A stretch of 64,000 nucleotides of DNA, taken from assembly GCA_018881555.1 (NCBI GenBank), contig JACAXG010000076.1, positions 2,540,887-2,604,886 on the forward strand. The letters run 5' to 3'. Shown piece by piece: positions 54,465-64,000 of the stretch. Every line of letters begins with the position of its first letter. The first letter of the stretch is position 1. The DNA comes from Amblyornis subalaris (taxonomy: Eukaryota > Chordata > Aves > Passeriformes > Ptilonorhynchidae). The notes beneath the pieces were generated by a model. The model did not search any database and was not told the DNA's origin. It worked only from the letters and a program-made list of their open reading frames with translations. A program made the position numbers and the translations under genes.

Positions 54465-54484
54465 TAAAATTCTTAAACTGCTCA

Positions 54485-54490
54485 TTTATT
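54485..54490 (-). terminator. CCDC187: Candidate CCDC187 polyadenylation signal (AATAAA)
   Basis: AATAAA on the gene strand lies about 65 bases past the stop codon. It would give a very short 3' UTR; alternatives lie further left. Confidence 0.4.
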
Positions 54491-54555
54491 GACAAAAAAA
54501 AAATTAAAAAATCAGAGATTAAAATTCCTCCATTAGAACTNGTTAGGAGAAATTT

Positions 54556-54711
54556 CTAATCAGAGCCTTTTCTCTGATAAATTTTATTAAGAACTCTGAT
54601 TGTATCAAGGATCAAACTGTCAAATATGGCTTCAGTCATCCTCATCTTCACTGTTAATTCATCATCACCATAGGAAGTCCACTGAGATTCTTCTTTGCGG
54701 AGCTCCTGAAT
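54556..54711 (-). CDS. CCDC187: CCDC187 last coding exon
   Basis: The acceptor is CTATTTTAG and the TAG stop is at 54556-54558. It encodes 51 residues from IQELRKEESQWTSYGDDELT to NKIYQRKGSD, aligning with the C-terminus of CEP350 (pattern QEL-EE-QW-Y-DEL-VKM). Confidence 0.9.
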   Translation of the reverse strand: MQELRKEESQWTSYGDDELTVKMRMTEAIFDSLILDTIRVLNKIYQRKGSD

Positions 54712-57700
54712 CTAAAATAGAACATGGAAAGAATTTTTTACTGCAAGAATAAGAGGTTCAGAAAGGTACTGAGACACTGCACCTAATCCAACAACTTTAT
54801 CTATGCATCATTCATTTATGTAAATCACAAGAACTGGAANTACTGGATCATTATTGCAATGAAAGGAAGGCAGTAATTTGAAGTTCTGAAGTTAATTTAA
54901 GTAAATGTGATTCTCACAAAAGCATGAGAATTTCTAGTTTAAACCTAGAGGAAATAAACAAATCCCCATTGGAAAGTCTGCTTACCAGAATAAGGTCCAC
55001 TCTGTCTCTCTTACAGTTTCCATACTTGGTCATACTTAGGAATTTTCTTTTCATTTCTAAGTCATTCTTTTCCAGGTTCATTATTTTAATAATTTCACCC
55101 TGAACAAATGTCTACAAAATAAAGAAGGCTGAAAAGAATTCTCCTCGTAGGAATTCTGGTGCTGTGAAGGTTCCAGAGTGACAGGTGCCAGTGTGAAGAT
55201 CCAGCTTTTAGTCCAGAATCATCCCAAAGTTTAGGGGACTGATCTAGAAGTAGTTGATCAATACTGGCCANCCAACACATTTTAATCACAATAATACTTT
55301 AGAGGTTACATGCAAAATAGTCATCATTAGGAGAATTTAAGGGCCCATTCCCTTTCCTCTACAGAACTCCATACATATGGAATATTGTGAGTAATCAGCC
55401 CAGTCTGTATTTATTCAGGCATTTCAGAGTAATGCTGTTTTCTTCTCCCATCATCCTCCCAAATTTCACATTGCTTTTTGCCATTGCAGTCTCTGCTCTT
55501 GTCCCTGTATTTACATTGCCAGAACATACCTTGACATCGCTGACATCCGTCCTTCTGCACAGATGCCTGGAACAGGGAGATCCCACATCGTTTTTCATCC
55601 ATGGAAACATGTTTGGATTTGCAGTCTCTTGGTATTCTGCACATAGCAACTCACGGGTCAAATCAAATATAACCTGTAACAAACTCAGCAGGACACTGAA
55701 GTCAGGGGACTGGACTCTAGTCTACAGCTCTCCATAAAAACTCCAGTGTTCCTTTAGCTGTATTTACTATCAGCAATGAGAATAACANTAAATATTAGCT
55801 AATATGAGTCAGCCTACAGAACACTAGAAAAGTTAATTAACAGTTAGTGCTTTAAAAATACCTGGTTATACATCCTCTTGCTTTCTGCATCCAAATCATT
55901 CCCTGCGACATCATTATATTCAAAGTACTTTGGCACATTGATGTTCCTGAAATTTGAATTTATGTTCTCTGGGGTCCATAATTCTTCCACAGCATATACA
56001 GACAGGTTTGTAACATAAGAACTGTTGTGTGGTATCACGAGAGGAACTTCCACAGTTTTCTTCCAAGGAGCTGAGTGCCACTGGTCTGATTTGTACAAGT
56101 ATTGCTTTTGTGTTTGTCTCACCAGCGTATTTTGGTCAGAATAAGGCTGATCAAAATCTTCAGAGCTTCCAAAGACACCAGCATCCAGGATTTTTATAAG
56201 GAACTTCAAGAGAGAGAAAAAGAAAAGCCAGATGATATACTCCATATTTTTCCACAATTTTTAGAGGTATGCAGATTATTAGCAACTGATTTAAAGTTAC
56301 ACTTAAAAGCCATCTTACTCGTGGGTTCAAGATGCTTACTGATGTGTCATAAAAAAACCCCAACAAACCTATTTTAATTGTATTTGGCAGAATTTAGAAT
56401 TAGAAAGAATTACAGTTCTGGAGTTTCATGAACATTTTTGACATTTAGCAACATTTTTGTTCTAAATGTGGAACTGCTCTCCCCACCACCACCCACAAAG
56501 CAATTTTCTCACAGCCACGGGCTGCAAAGGAACTGGGCAGATGAGCTGAGGAGTGTCCAGGTTTGCTCTTAAATTAATAAAAACTGAAGTTTGAGCAGAT
56601 TTCTCGGGTTTGACAACTGACATTCCAATAAAGAAGTCCCATTTGCTTTGTTTGAACCATACATGATNTATCCATTGGCTGCAGGATAATTCCTAAAATG
56701 AGGAATGGGTCACATTAAGTGAGCAGTCTGGTTCCTGATGTTGACACGATGTAATTTTTATGGATGATGAAAAACTGGGCCACACACTCCTGCCTGTATA
56801 GACCCAGCTTCAGGGCCAACACTTGAAATAAAAAACTTTCTCACTGTACTTACTGGCAAAGTGGTTGGAGAAGTCTCTGAAGATAAATGAAGTACCTTGT
56901 CTGNTTTTGATCTGTGTTTTCTTTTAATCTTCTTATATTCTTTAACTGCATCGTCTATAAATTTAGTTACAATTCTTTCTGTTACTGTGTGACAACCATG
57001 AATGCAAAGCGTATCAAAATCACCCAGTAAAACATCAGAAACCTTTGCTGATGGTTCAGATAAGGCAGCAACTGAATTTTCTTTGAGGAGAAATGGTTTC
57101 TGATTGTCTTCTTGCTTTAGGCCTTTGCCATAATTCATCATGTCTTTTTCAAAGGCACTTTTATATTTGTGTTGAGCTGCTTCAGAAAATGCAATTAAAA
57201 TGTCAAACAGAAGTTTTTTACTGAGTTCACTTGCAATATCATCAGCAAGTTTAATTCTTTTCTGATCCTCTACCAAGCAGCAAATATTTTTGCTTGTGTT
57301 TACCTCATCTGTCTGGCTTTTCTTTGGAAGTGCATCTGCAAATATCCTTTGTTTTATTTGTGCCAGTTCTGTTTTTTCTTTATCTGATCCTAAGCACATT
57401 AAGTTATTTTGACAGAGGAATTCATTACAATTACACTGGTTAAAGTGTGGAAACTTTTGCCCTTTTCCAGACACCAAGGCAGTGTGTAACCTAGGCTGGT
57501 TTTCTTTCACTTCTGAACCTCCTGCACTTTTTGTGTCTTCTGCTGTCTCCTCTGTAAGCCCCACTCTCTGCTCATCATCTTCAGAATATTTACAGTCTCC
57601 TTTGAAGGATTCATCATCATAGAAGGAGTCAGAGTCCTCATCCCCCGTGTAACTGGAGCTATTCTTGTTAGCCCCCAAAAGGTGAGAAATCTCCTCAGCT

Positions 57701-60700
57701 CTGACAAAGACACCACAGTGCTGAGCACACTCAAAATACTTCACCCCTTCATAAGTTCCACTGTTGTCACCTTCAGCTTTGTCCAGTGCAACACCAGCCC
57801 AATGGCCACTGCCAAAATGAGTCTGGCCTTTGAACATCAGCGTTCCAGGCTGGCTCTGCTCCACCAACACTCTGTCCCCAACTTCAAATGATAACAACGG
57901 GTCATCACTGGCCTCCTCAGTGCTGGGCTGCATTAAGCATGTTTTACGTTGTTTAATCATGAAGTCAGAGCTTTTGCTTTCACCAGAAGAAACAGTATTT
58001 GACACAGGCAGAAACTCCAAATTTTGCAAAGGCATCTCCTGTTCTCCTTGCTGGTGTTCTGACAAACCCTCCTTTGAGCTGGGAAGGGCTGTAAGTGAAG
58101 ATTGTTCTGAGAGAAGACCATCCTGAGCTGAAAAAGCACCACTTGTCTCTGTATTGAGCAGGGGAAATCCTTCAGGCACGATGTTGTCAGGGGATGGGGG
58201 TAATGCATCCATTTCCAGTGATATATCTTCATCCATGCCCTGACTGGGCTCCCAGCCTGTCATTAGTTCCGGTGGAGATGGGAAATCATCCGTGCTCGAG
58301 GTAGGATCATCATTTTTCATTGCATCTGCACCTAGAGGGAGAGGAGGAAGATCTTCACTGGGAAATGACAAATCCTTTTTGTTAGAGGANGGCAAGTCAG
58401 CACTTCCATAGGACAATACTTCATCCCCAGGAGACAGTATTTCCAACAAGGTATCCTCATCAGTTGGAGGGAGACCCTTATCACTAATGGAGGTGGTATC
58501 AGCGCACGAAGGGCTGGCAGCTGCCTCATTCCCCTGCTTTGGGATCCCCTGAGGACAGGGTTTGCTTCTGCTGCAGCTTTGTGAGGCACCCAGACGTGGC
58601 TCATCCACTCCCTCAGAAGGGTTTTCAGACTGGGAGGAATGTGCTGANTTGGTTCTGGAGGCATTTGCTTTATCTCCTGGAATGAAAGAAGGCAAGTGAT
58701 CAGTGCAGCCAGGATCCGATGCCTTTCCAGGGTGTTTCTGGGAGTGGGATGAAGTCTCAGCTCTGTCACTGTCAAGCAGCTCACGTTCATTGTGTTTGTC
58801 ACTGGGTGATGTTTCCTTTCCATTGCTTATTGATATTGGCATNTCTGTTGAGAGATTAGGAAAGCCATCACCCCTGTCATAGGCAAACTCTGCCGGGACA
58901 CTGACAGCTGGGTCCTCTCCGTGGTTCAGCTCTAATTCCGGGTCTGAAATGGAGCTTTCCGAGATGTCAATCCAAACTGCAGACACTTCCTGAAATTCTG
59001 GGGCTGAAGAGCCTGATTTGGCACTTTCATATTTCAAAAAGAAGTTGTTTGACTTGGATGAAGATTCAGTGGAAGTTAATCCTTCAGAAAATGCTTTTAA
59101 ATTTAGTTCTGCATTAGAAGCGTCATGAGAAATATGATCCAAATGCTTCAAACAGCNACTGTCATCCACCTGATGGATCTCAGAAGGGACAGGCACTTCC
59201 ACTTCTTTAACTGGAATATTTAAAAGAATTTTTAAAGTCAGCATTTAATAAAAAAATACTTTATAGAAGAGGCTGCTGATAGATCACTTAGGATACACAA
59301 ATCTATAGTGTTCCTCACTATGATGTCTAGATCTAGAAGTAAATTAAGGGTTGGACTTTATGATCCTTGTGGGTCCCTTCCAAATCAGGATATTCTATGA
59401 TCCTATCAAATGCAGAAAGATGGTTCATTAGAAAAATGACTGAAATAGGAAATATTGCCACAATATGTAAATATTTATAATACAGAGATTATGCATAGCC
59501 AGAACTATGTAANTGATATAACTGGCTCATATATAAACAGACAGTTTTATTTTTTACCTGTCCTACTGAGAGTAAGAAATATGAACTGAGGATAAAACCT
59601 GGAAACAAAAATAACTCCAGCATGTCCTGTCCAAGTCTATCTTCAACTGATCTATGTTCTTTTAAAAAGAACACCCTTAAATTATTGAAAAAACGCCTCA
59701 AAAGAGTAAATTGTTAACGACACAATCAGAATAAGTTATGATTTTGTTCTGGGGAAGCAGTATAATCATATCTCTTAATAAACCTTTTGAGAGATCCCCA
59801 CCATCTTTCCTAGCAGTGATTTATACATTGGCTATAGTGAGCAAGACACTTGAGTAATAAATGAGAAGATTGTCTCTCTTTCTGACTGGATTAAAGTTTG
59901 ATTGAAGTGGTTGAAACAGATTGGACATAATAGCATTAAGTATGATTAACCTGTTCCTTCAAGAGTATTTTCTGCCTGAACCAGCCATAAGTTACACCAG
60001 GTGGGAAGCATCCCCAGGCCTTTCACTGGGAACTTGCTGCCACATGGATTAATATCTTCATTATCTTTAGGATCCACCTTTGGCTTTGAAATAAGTGCCT
60101 TCTCCTCCAGCACAGTTTCCTAGAATGTAAATGTTTAGGAGACAGGGTTAATGTCTTAAGGAAAAAGTGCACATAACCAACACACAAGACTGATTTTGAC
60201 AATGTTCAAAACTGCCAGATGAGTCTTGTGCTGGCGCTACCTTAAGGCAAATATAACCTGGGACACCCTTTCTTTAGGCATTAACAGAATTCCAGGGGTA
60301 ATCCTTACCAGAAATGCACACTTTTGGCCTTCTCTTGTAATGAGCGTGGATGTAGGTTCACCCATTCCAGCTGAATTTGCAGGTTCCAGAGATAATAAAA
60401 TATTATGCTGATCATTAAGGGACTGCTCCAAGCCTGGGGACTCCTCCACCTTTTTCTGGTGGTGTACCAGTGTTTCCTTGTTCTCAGTAGAAACACTGTA
60501 AACAGTTAGACAAGGAATTAATGACTGGGAGTTGTTTTTGTGTTGCCAAGTTAGTCAAGCACTACCAGAAGCATTTAATTTGTACCTTTATTGATTTCAT
60601 ATGGATCTGTCATGACTGTCTCTGGAGTGTTCACATGCACATGTTTTTAAACCAGCAAATTAGTAAAGCCAGAAACACTGGGAATAGTGTCTTTATTTCT

Positions 60701-63638
60701 CCATTCCCCTCCCTCTCACTTGATACTGTACTTTGTATAATCTGTTTTCTAATCTTCATAGACAAGAATAGGAGGAGACTGAAAAAATCATCAGCAATTA
60801 AAAAGCAAAACCAGGATCAAACTCTGAACCTGTTTGCCTTCTCCGTTTCCAATCGATTATAGCACATCAAATTTCAACAATTCTCATTAAATTTTCCACT
60901 TTAAATAAACATCACAACTTTATGGACATTTGGGACATCAGATACTGATTGTGATGGTGACTTTGAACTTCCTCCTTAGTGCAGAAGCACAAGGCAACAT
61001 GATTCATACTCACAGGCTTTTCCGTTAGAGGTACAACTTCTAGAATAGACAGTTGAGTAAGTTATTCTGCCCAGAAAAAAATGCATGTATTTTTTTTGAT
61101 TTCTGACTTGTTTTTACTTTAATAGTGGTTTAAAAAACTATGTTTTTAAAGAGATTAAAATTAACATGACCATGTCGAGAAGGTAAATCCCTATTAATAC
61201 TTTAAGGTGAAAAAGGAGGCCAATGTACTATTCAACACCCCTAATGTTTAAAATCTGTCCATTTATAATAATTACAAGTTTCAGTATCCCTTGTTTCTAG
61301 TATTTAGCATTCATTAACAAACCCCCAAACTAGCAGATTTTTTTACATGTTGATAATTTATTATTCCAGTTTTAAAAGTATTTCACAATCCTTTCCATCC
61401 CCTTACAGCCCTGCTTATGAACTACATTCCTGCTCAGTATAAAATATGAACATACCCATGCAGGGGGATAAATGGCATAACTACCACTGTGCACTCTTAC
61501 ACAGGACGGAGATCTATGGACAATCAGCCAGAATTTGGGTGCTTTTGAGTTCCACAGGCNCTGGCTGCTCCAGACTGACGCCAATATTCACTGTTCTGCT
61601 ATGAGCAGCCTTGTCAGTAATAAGAAGTGAAAGCACAGCCAAGAAACCTTTTAAAGATTTCTCTGACTTGTAATCAATAACACCATGAATTATAGATCAG
61701 TTCCATGCAGGGATTTATTTGAAAGCCTTTCCCTGTGGGGACTTAAGTAAATGCACAAACCTGACTCACCANTCTGCTAAAGCTCCGGGTAACACTGAAT
61801 GAAAGGGGGATTTAATTCATATAGATATATACTTGTCTTTAACTGATTTTTTTTTAGTTTCTGAAGCAAACTAGGTTTTGTTCTGAGCACTGTGGCTGCT
61901 GTTGGGTTCTCATTCACACTGCTCAGCTCCTCCAGCCCAGCTGGAAGCAGACAGGGATGCTTGGGATACAGCTCCTGGGGAACAGGAGGCTGCTGATTTC
62001 TCAGTCTGACTAAACTCCTGAATTATCTCTTGCTGTGGGCACTTTACATGACACCTCTATGCTGCAATTTAAGCATAAAATTTAGTCCTATGTATTACAA
62101 AATCCTTCTGTGGTGAAATCCTCAGTGAAGCACAGACCTGCTCTGAGGGGTTAAGTGATACAGAGGCTCAGAGCCAGAGGATGACAAAGGAGTGAATTTC
62201 ACCAATTAAATCAATACATTTCTACTCATTCCATATGGGTATTGTGAAGTCTAATTAATATATAGTTGCAAAGTGGTTTGAGTTTGTATTTAAAAGCCAG
62301 CATGAAAACATGAACTATCAATAGCAGTTATGTGGCATCATTAAGGATGCCCTGAGGAACTCACCTCTGGGACAGAATGACAAGCAGGGATCTTGATGCA
62401 TCAACTGCTTGAACACAGAAGTTTTCCAAATTTATCATCATAGAACTCCTTCTTTGGAGTAGTTAAAGCTCACACAATTATCTAGGACAGAGCTGTCTCC
62501 ATCTTCTCCACTGGATTGGGTCTTATCTTCAGCTATCANTGAGAAAGGTTTTACTTACCCCTCGTATTTCTTGCTCTGTTTGTGCTTTAGATGGACACAA
62601 CTGTCTTTACTCTCTGNCTGTGACTTCATAACCTCTTGCTTCCCAACCAAACTGTGGAGTTTTTCCTGGAGTTGTGCTGTTGAATGCTGCATCATTAGGA
62701 TTTCTCTCTGCTGCTTTAATAAAAGCTTCCTTTCTTGATGGGCTGCCCTATAGATCTTCTGCAGGTGCTGGATTTCTGCCTATGCAAAGCAGAGAAAGAA
62801 AGGAGCATAAGAGAGTGAAGGTAACAAAAGAGATCTACTTAAAATATGTATCATGTTTCTTAACATAGGGCACTATTACTCAAAAAAATACCCTGAAAAT
62901 TCAATATACAGATTCTGTTCCATTTTGTAAAAAAAAAANTAAAAATTCAGTTTTATTTTTCTCCAGGAGTTTCACCTGCAAAAACTGATGACAGGTNAAG
63001 GGATATTTTGATGGGGTGTCAAGAGGTGAGACCTTTAAAAAATGAATTTTCTTCAGATCATTCAAAGCTACAAGGTGCTTGTGGTTTACACAAGGAATTC
63101 CTTTAAGTAAAGGAGANTCCTGCTACATGAGGAGCAGGACACATTTTCTGACTACCAAGTGTAATTATGAACCCTGCATAGTGGAATAACTGAGACTATA
63201 AAATTAGCTGTCAGATTAATTTAATATATTTCAACATCACAAGCATAAATCAGTGGAAACCTACATTATATGACCTGTTTGTTATGGCATAAATAGAAAA
63301 ATCCACAATAACAGTGAAGTAGCAGGAAAAAAAAGNAAAAAAAAAGATGTTTTCTCCAAGATTTACAGACTGCTGACTTTGGCACAAAAAACACCTCACT
63401 GAATGTAGGAAACAAGCAGAATAATGGATGCAAAATGACTTTTTTTTTAAAAACCACAAATCCCACTTGCTCCAGCAGCTCCAGACACCTCCCTGTGCTG
63501 CATCCTCCCAGTGGAGGAGAGGAACCCCAGCCCTCTCCCTGCAGCATTACCTGCTCCCGTTTGAGCTCCGTTAGGATTTCGCNCTGCTTTGCTGCCACGG
63601 CAGAGGCTCCATTGCTGTCCTGCAGGTCTTCCAGAACC
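54556..63638 (-). CDS. CCDC187: CEP350-type CAP-Gly protein (CCDC187 position), C-terminal nine exons
   Basis: Likely a microtubule- and centrosome-associated protein paralogous to CEP350; function is inferred from the family. Coding exons in order: 63551-63638, 62559-62779, 60309-60495, 59951-60120, 56854-59210, 55862-56203, 55530-55673, 54986-55099, 54556-54711. The first two encode a coiled coil (AEIQHLQKIYRAAHQERKLL). The 2.36-kb exon holds an acidic Ser-rich region, the CAP-Gly domain and a conserved helical part (VTERIVTKFIDDAVKEYKKI). The last exons match the CEP350 end (VIFDLTRELL, RDRVDLIL, IQELRKEE). I use CCDC187, not CEP350, because the neighbours are QSOX2 and LHX3. All junction phases agree except at 59951-60120, where one extra base creates a TGA. 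The 5' part lies outside the window. Confidence 0.85.
54986..55099 (-). CDS. CCDC187: CCDC187 coding exon, KRDRVDLIL segment
   Basis: The acceptor is TTTGTTCAG and the donor is CTG|GTAAGC. It encodes 38 residues, GEIIKIMNLEKND to CKRDRVDLIL, in phase 0 at both ends. Confidence 0.9.
55530..55673 (-). CDS. CCDC187: CCDC187 coding exon, FDLTRE segment
   Basis: The acceptor is CTTGTTACAG and the donor is AAG|GTATGT. It encodes 48 residues beginning VIFDLTRELLCAEYQETANP, conserved with CEP350. Confidence 0.9.
55862..56203 (-). CDS. CCDC187: CCDC187 coding exon, HSAPWKKTVEVPLVIPH segment
   Basis: The acceptor is CTCTCTTGAAG and the donor is CCAG|GTATTT. It encodes 114 residues, FLIKILDAGVFGSSEDFDQP onward to DAESKRMYNQ, phase 0 at both ends. 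Confidence 0.9.
56854..59210 (-). CDS. CCDC187: CCDC187 large coding exon with CAP-Gly domain
   Basis: The acceptor is AATATTCCAG and the donor is TTGCCA|GTAAGT. It is open for 785 codons apart from N-containing codons, which argues for continued selection. The N-terminal two thirds is acidic and Ser/Pro-rich. The CAP-Gly domain follows at 57673-57882, then helical segments SKKLLFDILIAFSEAAQHKY and VTERIVTKFIDDAVKEYKK that match CEP350. It needs phase 1 from the exon before it. A Met lies just upstream in the intron frame, but the CEP350-like layout makes this an internal exon. Confidence 0.93.
57673..57882 (-). other. CCDC187: CAP-Gly domain coding segment
   Basis: VGDRVLVEQSQPGTLMFKGQ to ECAQHCGVFVRAEEISHLLG has the CAP-Gly plan: GDRVLV, a W-A-GV-LD segment, then Gly-Asp-Asn-Ser-Gly where canonical domains have GKNDG, and F-C...G-F. 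CEP350 also departs from GKNDG, so this fits the subfamily. GKNDG binds EEY/F tails of tubulin and EB proteins, so binding here may differ. Confidence 0.9.
59347..59406 (+). mobile_element. CR1 LINE terminal fragment in a CCDC187 intron
   Basis: GGGTTGGACTTTATGATCCT, TGTGGGTCCCTTCCAAATCAGG and the ATTCTATGATCCTAT tail are the extreme 3' end of an avian CR1, plus orientation, antisense to CCDC187. Confidence 0.9.
59951..60120 (-). CDS. CCDC187: CCDC187 coding exon with apparent frameshift
   Basis: The acceptor is TTTACATTCTAG and the donor is ACAG|GTTAATC, which is weak. The previous exon ends in phase 0, giving ETVLEEKALISKPKVDPKDN and then TGA at 60058-60060. After skipping one base the sequence reads EDINPCGSKFPVKGL to QAENTLEGT and joins the next exon in phase. 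The exon is 170 bases where 169 would fit. Either an assembly insertion or a real lesion explains it; using a downstream AG as acceptor is a weaker third option. Confidence 0.7.
60309..60495 (-). CDS. CCDC187: CCDC187 coding exon
   Basis: The acceptor is CTGTTTACAG and the donor is TTTCTG|GTAAGG. It encodes 62 residues from VSTENKETLVHHQKKVEESP to LITREGQKCAFL, with a split Gly at the start completing the previous exon. I recognise no domain. Confidence 0.85.
60496..62558 (-). other. CCDC187: CCDC187 intron
   Basis: AT-rich intron of about 2 kb with nothing recognisable. A further small exon in it cannot be excluded, although flanking phases already agree. Confidence 0.5.
62559..62779 (-). 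CDS. CCDC187: CCDC187 coding exon, coiled coil
   Basis: The acceptor is TTTGCATAG and the donor is GAGGG|GTAAGT. It encodes AEIQHLQKIYRAAHQERKLL, KQQREILMMQHSTAQLQEKL and a Lys-rich end, a heptad-type helix typical of CEP350 proteins. Confidence 0.9.
63551..63638 (-). CDS. CCDC187: CCDC187 coding exon, start of coiled coil (most 5' seen)
   Basis: The donor is GAGCAG|GTAATG and the acceptor is GATCNGCAG, with an N just before it. It encodes VLEDLQDSNGASAVAAKQ-X-EILTELKREQ in phase 0 with the next exon. Earlier exons must lie beyond the right edge. Confidence 0.82.
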
Positions 63639-63880
63639 CTGCNGATCAGAAGGACGAGAATCAGTCAGATAATTAAATGCCTTGAATTTACACCAGGGGT
63701 GGGAGGAAAGCTCCTCCTAAAGCTGCTGTAGCTATGGAAGGCTCTGCAGAAAGTTCTGCTACACTCTGAGGACATCCCAGCACCTAGGGGCTGTGGTTCC
63801 TGGACCTCTCCCGAGGCGACTGGAGTCTCCTGAGCACAGCACTGGGAAGGGACACCATGCACAAAGAGGTTCACATGGTA

Positions 63881-64000
63881 CCTCAGGGCTCCTCATGTTG
63901 GTCAGTGCTGAGGGACACCCTCACCATCCATCCCTGAGGGCTCCTCAGGGGGGTCAATGCTGAGGGACACCCTCACCATCCATCCCTGAGGGCTCCTCAG
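63881..64000. repeat. 52-bp tandem repeat at the right edge
   Basis: GTCAGTGCTGAGGGACACCC at 63901 recurs as GTCAATGCTGAGGGACACCC at 63953, with CACCATCCATCCCTGAGGGC and CTCCTCAGG between. The period is 52 bases and about 2.3 copies are visible before the window ends, inside a CCDC187 intron. The array probably continues. Confidence 0.95.

Noticed and set aside
56758..59244. A stand-alone 828-residue gene starting at the Met near 59244
   Set aside because: The Met and the final residues lie in intron sequence; clear acceptor (59210) and donor (56854) sites with matching phases make this an internal exon.
54556..63638. True CEP350
   Set aside because: The sequence is strongly CEP350-like, but true CEP350 sits by QSOX1 and LHX4; here the neighbours are QSOX2 and LHX3. 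Kept as CCDC187, with the tree test listed in the findings.

Overview
The window looks like bird nuclear DNA, probably from a GC-rich microchromosome. It has split vertebrate genes with short GT-AG introns, two strong CpG islands, and four 3' tails of CR1, the LINE family typical of birds. All three genes lie on the minus strand, so they read from right to left. Isolated single Ns are scattered through both genic and non-genic sequence, and there is one 80-base N gap inside a tandem repeat at 49728-49807. I cannot name the species.

From left to right: (1) 1 to about 15.75 kb is non-coding sequence downstream of LHX3, with two CR1 tails and AT-rich blocks that may be regulatory. (2) 15.8-23.2 kb is LHX3, a LIM-homeodomain transcription factor. 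Six coding exons give 395 residues, and a second first exon seems to lie at 21.24 kb; the whole 5' half sits in a CpG island. (3) 23.2-24.1 kb is the LHX3 upstream region, with a GT/CG-rich tract and clustered homeodomain-type sites. (4) About 25.13-50.44 kb is QSOX2, a Golgi and secretory-pathway sulfhydryl oxidase. I placed all twelve coding exons; they give 681 residues. (5) 50.44-50.75 kb is the QSOX2 promoter, followed by a GC-rich tandem repeat. (6) About 54.46-63.64 kb holds the last nine coding exons of a CEP350-type CAP-Gly protein. From its position next to QSOX2 I call it CCDC187. Its 5' part lies beyond the right edge.

The block LHX3-QSOX2-CCDC187 matches human 9q34.3 in order and relative strand. 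It mirrors the paralogous block LHX4-QSOX1-CEP350 on human 1q25, so it is one half of an old genome-duplication pair. The genes share no pathway: one is a pituitary and motor-neuron transcription factor, one makes disulfides, and one is a centrosome/microtubule-type protein. Their linkage is inherited rather than operon-like.

I found no new enzyme system, CRISPR array, phage or transferred island. The most useful second looks are an apparent one-base frameshift in a CCDC187 exon (TGA at 60058-60060), a Trp-to-Ser change beside the QSOX2 CGHC active site, a nine-copy 10-bp G-quadruplex-type array in LHX3 intron 1, an LHX4-like alternative LHX3 start, and the gap-containing minisatellite in QSOX2 intron 1.
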